Positions 18,000 to 27,619 are shown, numbered from the stretch's first letter. The stretch is 64,000 nucleotides of DNA from Aequorivita todarodis (GCF_028561335.1 NZ_JAQQTG010000016.1:227819-291818), one strand, 5' to 3'. A program made the numbers and translations. Notes: a model not told the origin generated them from the sequence alone.

Positions 18000-18500
18000 T
18001 TTATTTAAAACATAAAGTTTTTCAAATCCTTTTTCCATGCCCATCTAAATTTACAAATTTAGATGGGTTTTATTATCCAAAAAGCAATTTTGGATTTCGA
18101 AATATTTGTAAGGCCTTTCTTTTCATTTCAATTTCCATCAATTAAACTAAAGTTGGAAGCGATGATAGATAATTATTAACCACTTTCGAAACTATCTATA
18201 CTTCCATTTTCTACGATATGAAAGCTCTTCTATTTTTTACTAGTTTTCTAAACAATCTCTATGTAGTTTTTATTAAATGATAGAAATACATCTATTCTTA
18301 CTGTATAATAATTCAAGAGTTGACAACTTTTTAGCGTTTCCATTTATTATTCCTACGCGACTAGTAACTTTCATAAATTTATTTAAGAATACTTTCTAAT
18401 TATTCTTCGAGTTGCAAGATTTGACTACAATTGACGACTTTTTTTGAAAAAATCCTCCCTAAATTTAACGATAGGCGATTATGTAAACTATTGGATATAA
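18000..18500. other. AT-rich intergenic region without recognised gene
   Basis: Apart from the terminator at 18040-18071, this stretch has no coding frame of believable composition, no clear promoter box and no repeat I can define. It may be a remnant of accessory DNA. Confidence 0.5.
18040..18071 (+). terminator. Terminator after the 17262 lipoprotein gene
   Basis: CCCATCTAAATTT (18040-18052) and AAATTTAGATGGG (18055-18067) form a long stem with a minimal loop, then a T-tract. Confidence 0.85.
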
Positions 18501-18528
18501 AAATCCCCAGCATTTCTGCCGGGGATTT
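18501..18528 (-). terminator. Terminator of the SusCD operon
   Basis: AAATCCCC / GGGGATTT stem, followed on the minus strand by a T-rich stretch, about 22 bases after the susD-like stop codon. Confidence 0.8.
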
Positions 18529-18549
18529 TGATAAAAATTATACATTTTC

Positions 18550-20274
18550 TTAAAAATCGAAAGTATAGAATTTATCCCAGAACAACTGTTGTTCAGGAAC
18601 ATCACCTAATGGTCCTAATGCATCTGATGCATCATTGTAATTTGCTCCATTTAAAGTCTGTTCACCAACAGGATAAGTATATCTCACTGGAAAACCAGAT
18701 TGAGCTCTTACCGGATTTACCAGAATTGGATAATCAAGTCTGCGAACAGAAAGATATGGTGCAAAAGTGCGATTGTAAAGACCAAAATATGCTTGTTCAC
18801 CAATTACCATTTTCCATTTTGGATTTGAAGTACTTGCAGCTAAAGCAGAAGTATAATTAACTTTAGGGTTTGCCAAATATGAAGCAACATCACTAACACC
18901 CCAATAATTGAATGATGCGGTAATTCCAGCTACATAGTGACTTTCAGCATTGCCTCCAACATTAAATCCTCTTTCAGCAGCTTCCGCCAATAAAAATTCT
19001 ACTTCATCATAAGACATAATAACTCCAGGTTCAGATGCATTAACAATACGATCTGAAACATGTGTATAGACACCGTAGGATGATCTGCTTCCAATAACAC
19101 CACCAACATAAGAGAATATACCAATACCATCACCAGCGTTCACCGAGGTATTAATGTTGTTTATTTCAAGAGTTGTAGAAGTTACATTAGATGCAGTTCC
19201 TAACAAAATACTTTCAGCATCCTCAACTTGAAGATAAATTTCATCTCCTATAGCAGGAAGATTATCCAATTCTTTCGTCATAGTAATTGTTGTAACATTT
19301 CCAGATGTGGAAACGCTCGCTACAGGATTCCCTTTAGTAGGATCCGTAGGATCCCAAGGATAATTGAACTCCACTTTTCCATTAAAATAAGCAGCACTTC
19401 GTGGGTCATTAACGTTGTTCAGCATATTAACGAGTGTTGCACCAGCAACATAATCATTACGACCGCTCAAAACTAAGTTATTGTTCATAGGGTTGTTGTT
19501 TGGAGCTGCGTTTCTATATGCATAGCTGGCATTGTCAGCATTGCTTGTAAATACACCGCTAAGAAATGCAGATTCTACGGTTGATTGTGCCAACCCAGCA
19601 TTAAAATCAGCAATTGTAAGACCCATACGCAGTTTCAATGAATTCGCAAATTTTTTCCATTTTGAAACATCTCCTCTATAAATAAGATCCTCACCACTTT
19701 CAAAGCTGTTCAAGCTTGTATCCATAGAATTTATTGCAGCGGTTAAACGCACCAATAAATCTTTATATACCGTTTGAGCATCATCATACTTCGGCAAAAG
19801 ATTGTTTATATCCAATGCTTCTGTATATGGTATGTTGCCAAAAGTTTCCACCAAATTACTATAAGCGTAAACCTTTAAAACTTCAATAATTGCTTGTTTG
19901 TTTGGTTTTCTACCGTTTAACTCATCGGTAAGATAAGTTGTAGCTTCAATATTGATGGAAGCTTGGTCCAAATCCTTTAAAACATCGCGATATATTACTC
20001 TCCAATGATTATCCGGAATAGAACGAGTTACTTGGTTATATCGACTTTCGTCAGTATAAGTAGTCTCCTGTAATTGTTGTGTCCATAACCTTAAGTTATT
20101 TAAGTTCACGTTAGGAGTAACCACTTGGTCAGCAAGTTGCTTTTGGGCAGAAGCAAATAAACTTTCGCCACTCACATTTGCAGGGTCTTTTATGTTTTCA
20201 TTCAGATCTTCAAGACTATCTGAACAAGACACGGCCAAAATTGCCGCTGTGAAAATTAAAATCAGTTTCTTCAT
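18550..20274 (-). CDS. SusD/RagB-family outer membrane lipoprotein (SusD-like_2 type)
   Basis: Surface lipoprotein that caps the SusC-type transporter and binds the incoming nutrient. MKKLILIFTAAILAVSC is the lipoprotein signal; DLNENIKDPANV and the later VYAYSNLVETFGNIPYTEAL and KWKKFANSLKLRMGLTIA blocks are typical of the SusD-like_2 branch (PF12771). At 574 residues it is longer than usual; residues about 300-390 hold an extra beta-rich Thr/Ser segment (ASVSTSGNVTTITMTKEL, then TSTTLEINNINTSVNAGDG). The susC-like gene ends 11 bases upstream, so they form one transcription unit. No degradative enzyme or regulator adjoins, so the substrate cannot be inferred. Confidence 0.93.
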   Translation of the reverse strand: MKKLILIFTAAILAVSCSDSLEDLNENIKDPANVSGESLFASAQKQLADQVVTPNVNLNNLRLWTQQLQETTYTDESRYNQVTRSIPDNHWRVIYRDVLKDLDQASINIEATTYLTDELNGRKPNKQAIIEVLKVYAYSNLVETFGNIPYTEALDINNLLPKYDDAQTVYKDLLVRLTAAINSMDTSLNSFESGEDLIYRGDVSKWKKFANSLKLRMGLTIADFNAGLAQSTVESAFLSGVFTSNADNASYAYRNAAPNNNPMNNNLVLSGRNDYVAGATLVNMLNNVNDPRSAAYFNGKVEFNYPWDPTDPTKGNPVASVSTSGNVTTITMTKELDNLPAIGDEIYLQVEDAESILLGTASNVTSTTLEINNINTSVNAGDGIGIFSYVGGVIGSRSSYGVYTHVSDRIVNASEPGVIMSYDEVEFLLAEAAERGFNVGGNAESHYVAGITASFNYWGVSDVASYLANPKVNYTSALAASTSNPKWKMVIGEQAYFGLYNRTFAPYLSVRRLDYPILVNPVRAQSGFPVRYTYPVGEQTLNGANYNDASDALGPLGDVPEQQLFWDKFYTFDF

Positions 20275-20285
20275 TTTTCTATGTA

Positions 20286-23200
20286 TTAAAATTGTGCTTT
20301 AATGTTAAACCCATAATCCTGGGTAGTTGGCAATGCACCAGTACTATATCCTTGCAAATTACCAGAGCTCAAACCTGATTCTGGATCCGCATATGGCATA
20401 TTTTTATCAATAATCCAAAGATTAGAACCTGAAACACTGAACTGAAGGCCAGTCATAAAGGTATTGTCCAAGAATTTAGATGGAAGTGTATAAGTAAGGG
20501 ATACTTGACGCAATTTTACGTAACTGGCATCATATACAAACTCTGAATTAGGAAGAGCTGCATAACCAAAACCACTAAATCCATTCGCATCAGTTCTTGT
20601 AGTATTTACAGAACCATCGGGATTAACGCCTGGATTGATGTAACCACCACCATTTTCTATTGTATTTCTCACAGGGTTTCCTAAATCGTTAAGGAAGGCA
20701 GTGTTGGCATAAACACCTGTTGACTGTCCATAATATTGGTCTAATGAGAAGATACTACCTCCTTTTTGAATATCAATCAGGAAACTAAATGATAAATTCT
20801 TATAAGTTAGCGTGTTTGTAATACCAGCCAACCATTCAGGGTTTGTATCTCCAATTATATTGTTAGAGGTAGCCGTTGGTATGTATCGCCCAGTTTCGGG
20901 GTCAACTACTTTTTGACCATTCAAATATGTAAAATCCTGGCCATAAATAACACCGTAAGGCTCTCCTAAAACAGCGTTAATGGTAACTCCACCCTGGAAG
21001 CTACCCAACTGAAGTGTTTTAATTCCTTCGGGAAGCGCAACCACCTCACTTTTGTTTTGAGACCAGTTTGCACTTAATCCCCAACTAAAGTTATCATTTT
21101 TAATGGGCATTGCGTTCAAAGATACTTCAATACCTTTGTTTTCAATTTCCCCAGCATTCAAAAGTTTGGATGTATAACCTGTAGCTGAAGAAACTGGAGC
21201 TGCTACAATTTGGTCAATAGAGTTGGATTTGTAGTATGCAACATCGAAACCTAAGCGATTGTTCGCAAATCGCATTTCAATACCAGCTTCATAACTTTTA
21301 GTTAACTCCGCTTTTAGATTGGGGTTGTTTTTTCTGCTAGGTACAGATGTTCCAATATCATTGTTGATATCATAAGTATCTATTAATCTATCAAATGGTG
21401 CACCATTCCCTACTTCTGCATAGTTCACTCTTAATTTACCAAATGAAATAGCATTTACATTCAGCAATTTACTGAATACAAAACTGGTAGAAACAGAAGG
21501 ATAACCAACAGAATTATCTGATGCTGGCAAAGTTGAGAAGGTATCTACACGGTAAGTACCATCCAAGAATAAGATATTTGCAAAACCAAATGATGCACTG
21601 GCATAAATGCCGTCCACTCCGATCTTCTGAGCTTGCTCGGTTGGGCGTGGGTTTGCAGATACTGTATTTTGAAGGGAGTAAAGTCCAGGTACAATTAAAC
21701 CTCCAGCAGTTGAAGATAATAATGAATTGAACTCATTTCTTCTAATGTTACTTCCCAATATTCCGGCAAAACTAATTTTTTCAGAAATATTAGTGTTAAA
21801 GTTAAACATTAAATCGTAGTTTGTTTCAGTAGCGGTTATATCTCTTCTTAAATAACCTGAATCAACGTTTCCACGGGTAACACCAAATCTTGCTGCCACA
21901 GAACCAACAGCTCTGCGCTCTTCTTGAGATTCGCTGTAAGTATCTGTTGAGACCCTACCGGTTACGCTTACCCAGTCAGCCAATTCATAGTTTAATTCAA
22001 AATTACCTATGAAACGATTTCTGTCATCATTTTGATAATTTTCATAACGTGTCCAATACGGGTTATCCCAATAAAGTGGGGGTGCACCAATTGAGGAGTT
22101 AACAGGGTTCCAAGTTACATTTCGCTTTGTTGCAAAATAAAGATCTCTTTGCTCTTTTAAATCTGTAGTTGTTGACCACCATTGTTTCATGTTACCTACA
22201 ACGTTATCATTATAACCAGTAGAGTTACGACCCAAAGCATCTGTTCTAATATAATTAGCAAAACCACTTACAGTCATTTTTTCAGAAAGATCATACGTTC
22301 CACTAAGAATAAAGTTATGTCTGTCCAATTTACTATTCGGCATTAATCCTTTTTGATCTAATTTAGTATAAGACAAACGGTACGAACCATTTTCCAATCC
22401 ATTAGATACAGAGATAGAGTTAGTAAGCGTTATTGGAGTTTCAAAAAAGGTCAAAGGACCATTTTTAGCGGCAACGTATGGAGTCTTCTTCAAGTAATTT
22501 GGAGAAGCTGGATCAAATGAGTCCCATTGGTATATATAAAGATTTGGGTCAAAAGCAGGACCATAGGAAGCATCATCTTGATAATTTCCTACTTGATCAT
22601 CTATACCATCACCATCGATATCTTCAAAGGTAAAATAATCATCACCATATCCAGGTCCGTATTGGTTTTGATATTCAGCAAATGTGCTTTTATCAATAAA
22701 ACCTACTTGAGCGTTAGAGTTAATAGTAACCCCAAGACCTTTAGCTTTTTTACCCTTTTTAGTAGTTATAATAATTACCCCGTTTGCCGCACGTGAACCG
22801 TAAAGTGCAGATGCAGCAGCACCCTTAAGTACGTTTACAGATTCAATATCGTCTGGGTTAATATCCGCAGCGGCATTACCGTAATCGTAATAGTTACCCG
22901 AAGCTTGGGATTGGGCCGCAGTATTAGTATTTCTGTTACTAATTGGCACACCGTCAACAACGAATAATGCTTGGTTGTCCCCAGTTAAAGAGGTGTTACC
23001 TCTAATAACCACGTTGGTAGAACCACCAAAGTTGTTGTTTCTTCTAATTTGAAGACCAGAAACCTTACCAGAAAGGGCATTTGTAAAGTTGTTCCCCTTT
23101 ACGGTAGAGATATCCTCTCCTTCCACCTGCTGCGTGGAATACCCCAGTGATTGTTTCTCACGGGAGATACCAAGTGCAGTTACCACTACCTCGTCCAGTG

Positions 23201-23498
23201 TAGAACCGGCTTTCATGGTTACATCAATTTTATTTGAGGCCCCAACAGCAATCTCTTGGGTCTCAAAACCTACATAACTATAAACGAGTGTCTGTCCCAC
23301 GGCAGCCTCAATGGTGTAGTTACCATCAAAATCAGACTGCGTTCCGGTACTAGTACCCTTTATAATTATGTTAACTCCTGGAAGTGGTAGGCCTGTGTCA
23401 TCGGCCACCGTTCCGGAAATCGTTTTTTCCTGTGCAAAAGCGAGCTGCACAATCAACACTAACAAAAGTGTTAAAATTCCACTAAACTTTGTTTTCAT
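20286..23498 (-). CDS. SusC/RagA-family TonB-linked outer membrane transporter
   Basis: TonB-dependent importer that works with the adjacent SusD-like lipoprotein. The start at 23498 (MKTKFSGILTLLLVLIVQLAFAQ, a signal peptide) is preferred to the ATG 24 bases further out. Then follow a carboxypeptidase-regulatory-like domain (ISGTVADDTGLPLPGVNI), a TonB-box region (LDEVVVTALGISREK), the plug with NALSGKVSGLQIRR, VDGVPIS and ALYGSRAANGVIIITTK, and a barrel to the terminal Phe. Its 1070 residues are normal for the family. The substrate is unknown. Confidence 0.96.
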   Translation of the reverse strand: MKTKFSGILTLLLVLIVQLAFAQEKTISGTVADDTGLPLPGVNIIIKGTSTGTQSDFDGNYTIEAAVGQTLVYSYVGFETQEIAVGASNKIDVTMKAGSTLDEVVVTALGISREKQSLGYSTQQVEGEDISTVKGNNFTNALSGKVSGLQIRRNNNFGGSTNVVIRGNTSLTGDNQALFVVDGVPISNRNTNTAAQSQASGNYYDYGNAAADINPDDIESVNVLKGAAASALYGSRAANGVIIITTKKGKKAKGLGVTINSNAQVGFIDKSTFAEYQNQYGPGYGDDYFTFEDIDGDGIDDQVGNYQDDASYGPAFDPNLYIYQWDSFDPASPNYLKKTPYVAAKNGPLTFFETPITLTNSISVSNGLENGSYRLSYTKLDQKGLMPNSKLDRHNFILSGTYDLSEKMTVSGFANYIRTDALGRNSTGYNDNVVGNMKQWWSTTTDLKEQRDLYFATKRNVTWNPVNSSIGAPPLYWDNPYWTRYENYQNDDRNRFIGNFELNYELADWVSVTGRVSTDTYSESQEERRAVGSVAARFGVTRGNVDSGYLRRDITATETNYDLMFNFNTNISEKISFAGILGSNIRRNEFNSLLSSTAGGLIVPGLYSLQNTVSANPRPTEQAQKIGVDGIYASASFGFANILFLDGTYRVDTFSTLPASDNSVGYPSVSTSFVFSKLLNVNAISFGKLRVNYAEVGNGAPFDRLIDTYDINNDIGTSVPSRKNNPNLKAELTKSYEAGIEMRFANNRLGFDVAYYKSNSIDQIVAAPVSSATGYTSKLLNAGEIENKGIEVSLNAMPIKNDNFSWGLSANWSQNKSEVVALPEGIKTLQLGSFQGGVTINAVLGEPYGVIYGQDFTYLNGQKVVDPETGRYIPTATSNNIIGDTNPEWLAGITNTLTYKNLSFSFLIDIQKGGSIFSLDQYYGQSTGVYANTAFLNDLGNPVRNTIENGGGYINPGVNPDGSVNTTRTDANGFSGFGYAALPNSEFVYDASYVKLRQVSLTYTLPSKFLDNTFMTGLQFSVSGSNLWIIDKNMPYADPESGLSSGNLQGYSTGALPTTQDYGFNIKAQF

Positions 23499-23906
23499 TT
23501 TTTTGTTTGTTTGAATTAGCACCCCAAAAGTGCCAATAAAATCTTACAATTCCAACTTTTAATGAAAGTAGATTATGAAAATTTTATCAAAAAGTTATTT
23601 TAAAATCTCCCATTTCAAGGAAATTTTAGCTTAAAATTTTGCAAAGCCTTGGTTTTCTTGTGTTTTCGGAAGGGGAGTCATACCGAAGTTGGTAAAATAT
23701 GTTTGGAAAAAAACTTTGAAAAAATTTCAAACACTTTATGAACAATTCCCCCAACTTCACAAATAATGCCGTTTTTGGGCATTTTGAAGTTTATACAGAA
23801 GAAAGAATTTTCTTATAAAGTTTTTAATGTTTTTTAAAAAAAAGCAACTGAAACCATTAAAAAAATGCTAAAATTAAGATACTCATTCCTAATATAAGCC
23901 AAAATA
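23499..23906. other. AT-rich upstream region of the SusCD operon
   Basis: No gene is visible. It should hold the susC promoter, but I find no TAnnTTTG box on the minus strand. A small hairpin AATGCC/GGCATT lies at 23765-23783. AT content is very high towards 23900. Confidence 0.4.
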
Positions 23907-24440
23907 TTATTTCGCGGTGCCTTCTCCTTTAAACTGCTGCGAATTGTTTTTGAAAAGCACATTAAAAGTGGTGAGGCTACCGTAACAACGTGTTATATAT
24001 TGTTGAAGGTCTATTTTATCCTGTTCTGCCAATTCTTTGCTGGCGTTTATTTTTTGCTCCATTACCCGAAGTCGGTCGCGCAACATCACGATTTTATGGA
24101 AAAACGTATCAATCGGTATTTCCTTTGAGGCCAAATTTGGATCGGCCGGTTTCAGGACCATACTGCCTCCCTTCCACTTATCGGCTATCGGTACGATCTC
24201 GCTAAAGCCGTTCCACTTTTTTAAAATATCGCGCAGGCTCTTTTCTACTTCGTAAAAACTTACCGTGTCAACCTCGTCTTCCGCGGCTTCAATAATTTCG
24301 AAATCGTCGTCGGTGGCGATGGTTTCCAGACCGTTTTCAATAAAAGTTACCCAGTACATCTTTGCAGTAACATTGGTAACCACTCCTTTTCCGTATTTGG
24401 GATGGTCTATTCGCGAGCCTATTCCTAATATTTGTTTCAT
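23907..24440 (-). CDS. Conserved hypothetical cytoplasmic protein
   Basis: I do not recognise a named family beyond having seen similar flavobacterial proteins. The start at 24440 (MKQILGIGSRIDHPKYGKGVV) is chosen because the longer frame to 24536 reads through a C/G-rich palindromic element, giving residues of no protein character. The 177 residues have an N-terminal small barrel-like segment, IGSRIDHPKYGKGVVTNV, like the KOW-type beta segments of UvrD/CarD-like proteins, an acidic middle, and a C-terminal helical part (HKIVMLRDRLRVMEQKINAS). No signal peptide or membrane helix. Confidence 0.75.
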   Translation of the reverse strand: MKQILGIGSRIDHPKYGKGVVTNVTAKMYWVTFIENGLETIATDDDFEIIEAAEDEVDTVSFYEVEKSLRDILKKWNGFSEIVPIADKWKGGSMVLKPADPNLASKEIPIDTFFHKIVMLRDRLRVMEQKINASKELAEQDKIDLQQYITRCYGSLTTFNVLFKNNSQQFKGEGTAK

Positions 24441-24467
24441 TGTGATTTTGATTTTGGTTTGAAGTTT

Positions 24468-24490
24468 ACCCCCAACCCCTAAAGGGGAGA
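24468..24490 (+). repeat. C/G-rich palindromic element, copy 2 (left arm)
   Basis: CCCCCAACCCCTAAAGGGG core. Together with the inverted copy at 24537-24556 it makes an element of about 90 bases upstream of the 23907 gene. Confidence 0.65.
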
Positions 24491-24536
24491 ATTTAGGTGA
24501 CATAAAAATTTCATTCCATTTAAAGATGATATTCAA

Positions 24537-24556
24537 CTCCCTTTAGGGCCGGGGTA
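24537..24556 (-). repeat. C/G-rich palindromic element, copy 3 (right arm)
   Basis: CTCCCTTTAGGGCCGGGGTA is the inverse complement type of copy 2; the two face each other across 46 bases. Confidence 0.6.
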
Positions 24557-24601
24557 TGATTCTCAAAAATAAAAAAAGAATCCCATCTATCCGAAGGAAA
24601 T

Positions 24602-24638
24602 AAAAAACCATCCAAATTTAAAATCGGGATGGTTTTTT
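24602..24638 (-). terminator. Terminator after the 33-residue ORF
   Basis: AAAAAACCATCC and GGATGGTTTTTT form the stem; poly-T on both strands. It lies 24 bases after the stop codon of the small ORF, which supports the ORF being a real transcript. Confidence 0.8.
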
Positions 24639-24661
24639 TGGTTCAATTAACCAATCGCGGA

Positions 24662-24763
24662 CTACTTCTTCTTAGGAGCAGTTGGCGAAGCCTTTTTGTT
24701 ATCCTGCTTTTTTGCCTGGGCTTTTGCAGGTTGCGGCTTTTTGTTTTGCTGTTGTTGTGGCAT
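24662..24763 (-). CDS. Small lysine/glutamine-rich protein, 33 residues
   Basis: An ATG at 24763 opens a 34-codon frame ending TAG, encoding a peptide that begins MPQQQQNKKPQP and ends SPTAPKKK. Nearly a third of residues are Lys, with Gln, Pro and Ala making up most of the rest; no hydrophobic core, so probably disordered and nucleic-acid or ribosome associated, but that is inference. Support comes from the terminator directly downstream and the gap otherwise unexplained. It is read in the same direction as the metal locus and lies 104 bases after the HMA gene. Confidence 0.55.
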   Translation of the reverse strand: MPQQQQNKKPQPAKAQAKKQDNKKASPTAPKKK

Positions 24764-24867
24764 AACAATTACTTTTTTTGAATTAACACTATAAAGGTAA
24801 AAGGAGCCAGTGTTAAATTATTCTCTCGTTAGCTAAAGTTTAACAGTAGCTTTTCCGCAGCAAAAAA

Positions 24868-25227
24868 TCAATCGTGCTTATGGTCGTCTATCACTTGCTG
24901 GTCTCGGTATTTGCAGCAGGGGTCTATATTTTCGTAAACCTCATCCTTTGCTTTTATATCCTGGGTATCGTGGCCACTATCCGCAATACTTTGCTGAATT
25001 TTCGTGAGGTCGGTTTTCCTTTCGTTATAAATGAGTTTCAACTCGTGGGTATCCACATCCCAAATTGCCGATTTAACGCCCTTGGCCTGAATGGAGGCCT
25101 TTTCAATGCGCTCTTTGCACATACCGCATACGCCATCCACCTCAATGGTGGCCTTTGCATTTTTGTTTTGGGCGAAACCTGTTGCGCCCATTAGTAGTAT
25201 TCCTAAAATTACAATTGCGTTTTTCAT
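24868..25227 (-). CDS. Periplasmic HMA-domain metal-binding protein
   Basis: A signal peptide (MKNAIVILGILLMGATGFAQ) leads to one heavy-metal-associated domain with the metal site GVCGMCKERIEKA near residues 33-45. A short tail ends in CCKYRDQ and DDHKHD, which could add ligands. It is the last complete member of the minus-strand metal locus, just downstream of the TonB-dependent receptor. A secreted HMA protein beside a receptor and a CopA-like ATPase fits a periplasmic metal (probably Cu+) carrier. Confidence 0.9.
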   Translation of the reverse strand: MKNAIVILGILLMGATGFAQNKNAKATIEVDGVCGMCKERIEKASIQAKGVKSAIWDVDTHELKLIYNERKTDLTKIQQSIADSGHDTQDIKAKDEVYENIDPCCKYRDQQVIDDHKHD

Positions 25228-25244
25228 ATTTGAATTATTTTTTA

Positions 25245-25309
25245 TTATTATTCTCTATTATTATTCTCTATTATTATTCTCTATTATTATTCTCTATTGT
25301 TATTCTCTA
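25245..25309 (+). repeat. Tandem array of a 13-base unit, 5 copies
   Basis: Unit TTATTATTCTCTA; the first four copies are identical and the fifth has one A-to-G change. It lies in the 157-base gap directly upstream of the HMA gene, where a promoter or leader would be. Confidence 0.9.
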
Positions 25310-25384
25310 TTGTTAATAATTCTTTGCGGTCTCTGCGACTCTGCGGTATTTTTTCCCCGCAAAGGCGCGGAGAACATGGAGGTT

Positions 25385-27619
25385 TTAGTTTAGCCTATAT
25401 CGTAAACCTGCATAATAAGAGCTTCCAAAAATGGGGCCGTAAACGTAAGTTGTGTCAAAAGTTGTTCCAAATGGGTTGTCGCTTCCCACGATTGGGCTGG
25501 ACTGTGTAACGTTCGTAATATTTTCCCCACCCACGTAAATTTCAAAATTAGTTGAAAAAACTTTAGTAATCTGTGCATTCAGCGTAGAAACCGATGGAGA
25601 AAATTGGGAAAGCCCAATGGTGTTCAAATAACTTTCGGTGGAAGCGAAGCGCTGCTCGCCCAAATAGTTGAAGGTGGCGTCAAATTTCCAGTTTCCGCCT
25701 TTCGCCGTTTGGTGTGTCTGAAACGACGCATTCGCAAAAAAACGATGGTTGGGCGTTAACGGATTTTCCTTCTTCCCACTCATATAAGTGGTTTCCACAT
25801 CGTAATATTTATAGGCCAAGCGCACATCAAAATGGGTAAATGGATTGTAGTTGAACTCAATTTGATAGTTATTGGAATAACTTTCGCCTTCCAAATTATA
25901 AAAGTTTATTTCCGAAGGATTTTCCCAGTCCACCACAATTTGGTTTACAAAATCGGTTCTGTAAAAATCGAAAGTTACATCCGCCTTTCTGCTGAAGAGA
26001 TTGAAACCTTGCATATACGAAAGTCCATAATTCCAAGCAATTTCAGGGTCGAGTCCGTAAATTTTTCCGCCGTTCCCGTAAATATTCAAGCTGCGTGAAG
26101 TGGCAAACAGACTTTGGTTTTCAGCAAAAATATTGGCACTTCGCTTTCCCCTTCCCGCAGAAACACGAAAAGCCGATTTGTCCCAAGGTGTATAACGTAA
26201 ATGGAAGCGCGGCGTTAAGAAAGTTCCCAATGTGTTGTGAACATCCGCGCGAATTCCCGCACTAAAGTTTAAATCGCCCAGATTGTCAAAATTATACTCA
26301 AAGAAAGCTCCAACGGAATTTTCAATTCTGTTGAAATTTTCCGTCAAAACCAATTCGTCGTAACCATCATAAGTTGCGCTGACGCCCGTTTTAATTTTGT
26401 GGCGGGAGTCGCTGATTATTGAATTGTATGTGAAATTGGCATACAAACTATTGTGGACAATGTTGTAATCGTTCAACCCAAAATAGGATTCCTGGTCATG
26501 ATGGCTGTACGCCAGCTGCAACCCACCGGTACGCCAAGGAATGTCAGGATTCACAAAACCAAATTTCCCCGAAAGGTCAAAACGTTGGGTATTAATTTCG
26601 CTACCCCAAGCATTTGTGGTGCCTCGATCCTTTTTTTCATCAAAACCAATCTGTCCGGTCTGCTTTTCATCGTTCAAAAACCGAACGTTGAAAAAACCAA
26701 CGTAGCCATTTTCGGTGTCTGTGTATTGCCAGCGATTCATCACATTCACTTGCTGCATCAATGGCGCATCCAGGAAGGAATCGTCATTTTTGTCAAATTC
26801 CGTTTCGCGCAAGTTTCCGTGGATATATAAACCGGTGCTCCATCGCTCGGTGACTTTTGTGTTGAGATGTGTATTCAACTCAAATCGGCCATTTCCGGCT
26901 CCGTAAGCGTTTACGAAAAGTTTATCGTCCGTGGTAGGTTTTTGCAATTCGGCATTAATTTGTCCCGCAATACTTTCGTAGCCGTTAGTAACGCTGCCCG
27001 CACCTTTGGTTATTTGGATGCTTTCCACCCAAGTTCCCGGAATAAAACTCAATCCATACGCCTGCGAAGCCCCGCGAATGCTCGGCACGTTTTCGGTAGT
27101 TATCAAAATATACGGACTCGTTAATCCAAGCATTTTAATTTGTTTGGTTCCTGAAATAGCATCGGCAAAATTCACATCGATGGAAGGGTTTGTTTCAAAG
27201 CTTTCCGCCAAGTTACAACAGGCGGCTTTCAGCAATTCGCCACTGCTCACGTTTATTACATTTTGCGATTGCAGAAACGAACGCGAACTCGCTTTTTGAC
27301 GGGCAGTTACATTGACTTCATCCAAATTAGACTTAGATTTTAAAGAATGTGTTATTCGCTTTGGAGAATTCACCGAAATGGTATCGGTTTTATAACCAAC
27401 AAAACTGATGACCAATTTTTTGTATTCCGGTTTATAGGTAATTTCAAAATTACCATCAAAATCGGTCACTGTTCCCACTTGGGTGTTTAGCCAATACACG
27501 TTTGCTCCGCCAAGCGGAACTTCTTTGTTATCGACATTTTCAGTAATGTGGCCCGTTATTCTTTCCTGTGAAAAAACGCAAAGCGGAAGCAAAAGAGCAA
27601 TAAATAGGAGGCTTTTCAT
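25385..27619 (-). CDS. TonB-dependent receptor of the metal locus
   Basis: Outer membrane transporter energised by TonB. The start at 27619 (MKSLLFIALLLPLCVFSQ) gives a signal peptide; the ATG at 27646 does not. A carboxypeptidase-like domain (ITGHITENVDNKEVPLGG), a plug (NLDEVNVTARQKASS, then AACCNLAESFETNPSIDVNF and GSVTNGYESIAGQINAELQK) and a barrel ending YAGLRYRLN follow, in 744 residues. The AACCNLAESFETNP sequence with its CC pair is, as I remember, frequent in flavobacterial receptors next to copper genes. Position between CopA and the HMA protein suggests uptake or release of a metal complex; the true substrate is unknown. Confidence 0.92.
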   Translation of the reverse strand: MKSLLFIALLLPLCVFSQERITGHITENVDNKEVPLGGANVYWLNTQVGTVTDFDGNFEITYKPEYKKLVISFVGYKTDTISVNSPKRITHSLKSKSNLDEVNVTARQKASSRSFLQSQNVINVSSGELLKAACCNLAESFETNPSIDVNFADAISGTKQIKMLGLTSPYILITTENVPSIRGASQAYGLSFIPGTWVESIQITKGAGSVTNGYESIAGQINAELQKPTTDDKLFVNAYGAGNGRFELNTHLNTKVTERWSTGLYIHGNLRETEFDKNDDSFLDAPLMQQVNVMNRWQYTDTENGYVGFFNVRFLNDEKQTGQIGFDEKKDRGTTNAWGSEINTQRFDLSGKFGFVNPDIPWRTGGLQLAYSHHDQESYFGLNDYNIVHNSLYANFTYNSIISDSRHKIKTGVSATYDGYDELVLTENFNRIENSVGAFFEYNFDNLGDLNFSAGIRADVHNTLGTFLTPRFHLRYTPWDKSAFRVSAGRGKRSANIFAENQSLFATSRSLNIYGNGGKIYGLDPEIAWNYGLSYMQGFNLFSRKADVTFDFYRTDFVNQIVVDWENPSEINFYNLEGESYSNNYQIEFNYNPFTHFDVRLAYKYYDVETTYMSGKKENPLTPNHRFFANASFQTHQTAKGGNWKFDATFNYLGEQRFASTESYLNTIGLSQFSPSVSTLNAQITKVFSTNFEIYVGGENITNVTQSSPIVGSDNPFGTTFDTTYVYGPIFGSSYYAGLRYRLN

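Noticed and set aside
18140..18490. A degraded gene in the AT-rich gap before the SusCD terminator
   Set aside because: No frame longer than a few dozen codons and no fragment I can relate to a protein family.
23907..24536. The longer N-terminus of the hypothetical protein starting at 24536
   Set aside because: It would translate a C/G-rich palindromic element and has no protein character; the ATG at 24440 starts a coherent domain.
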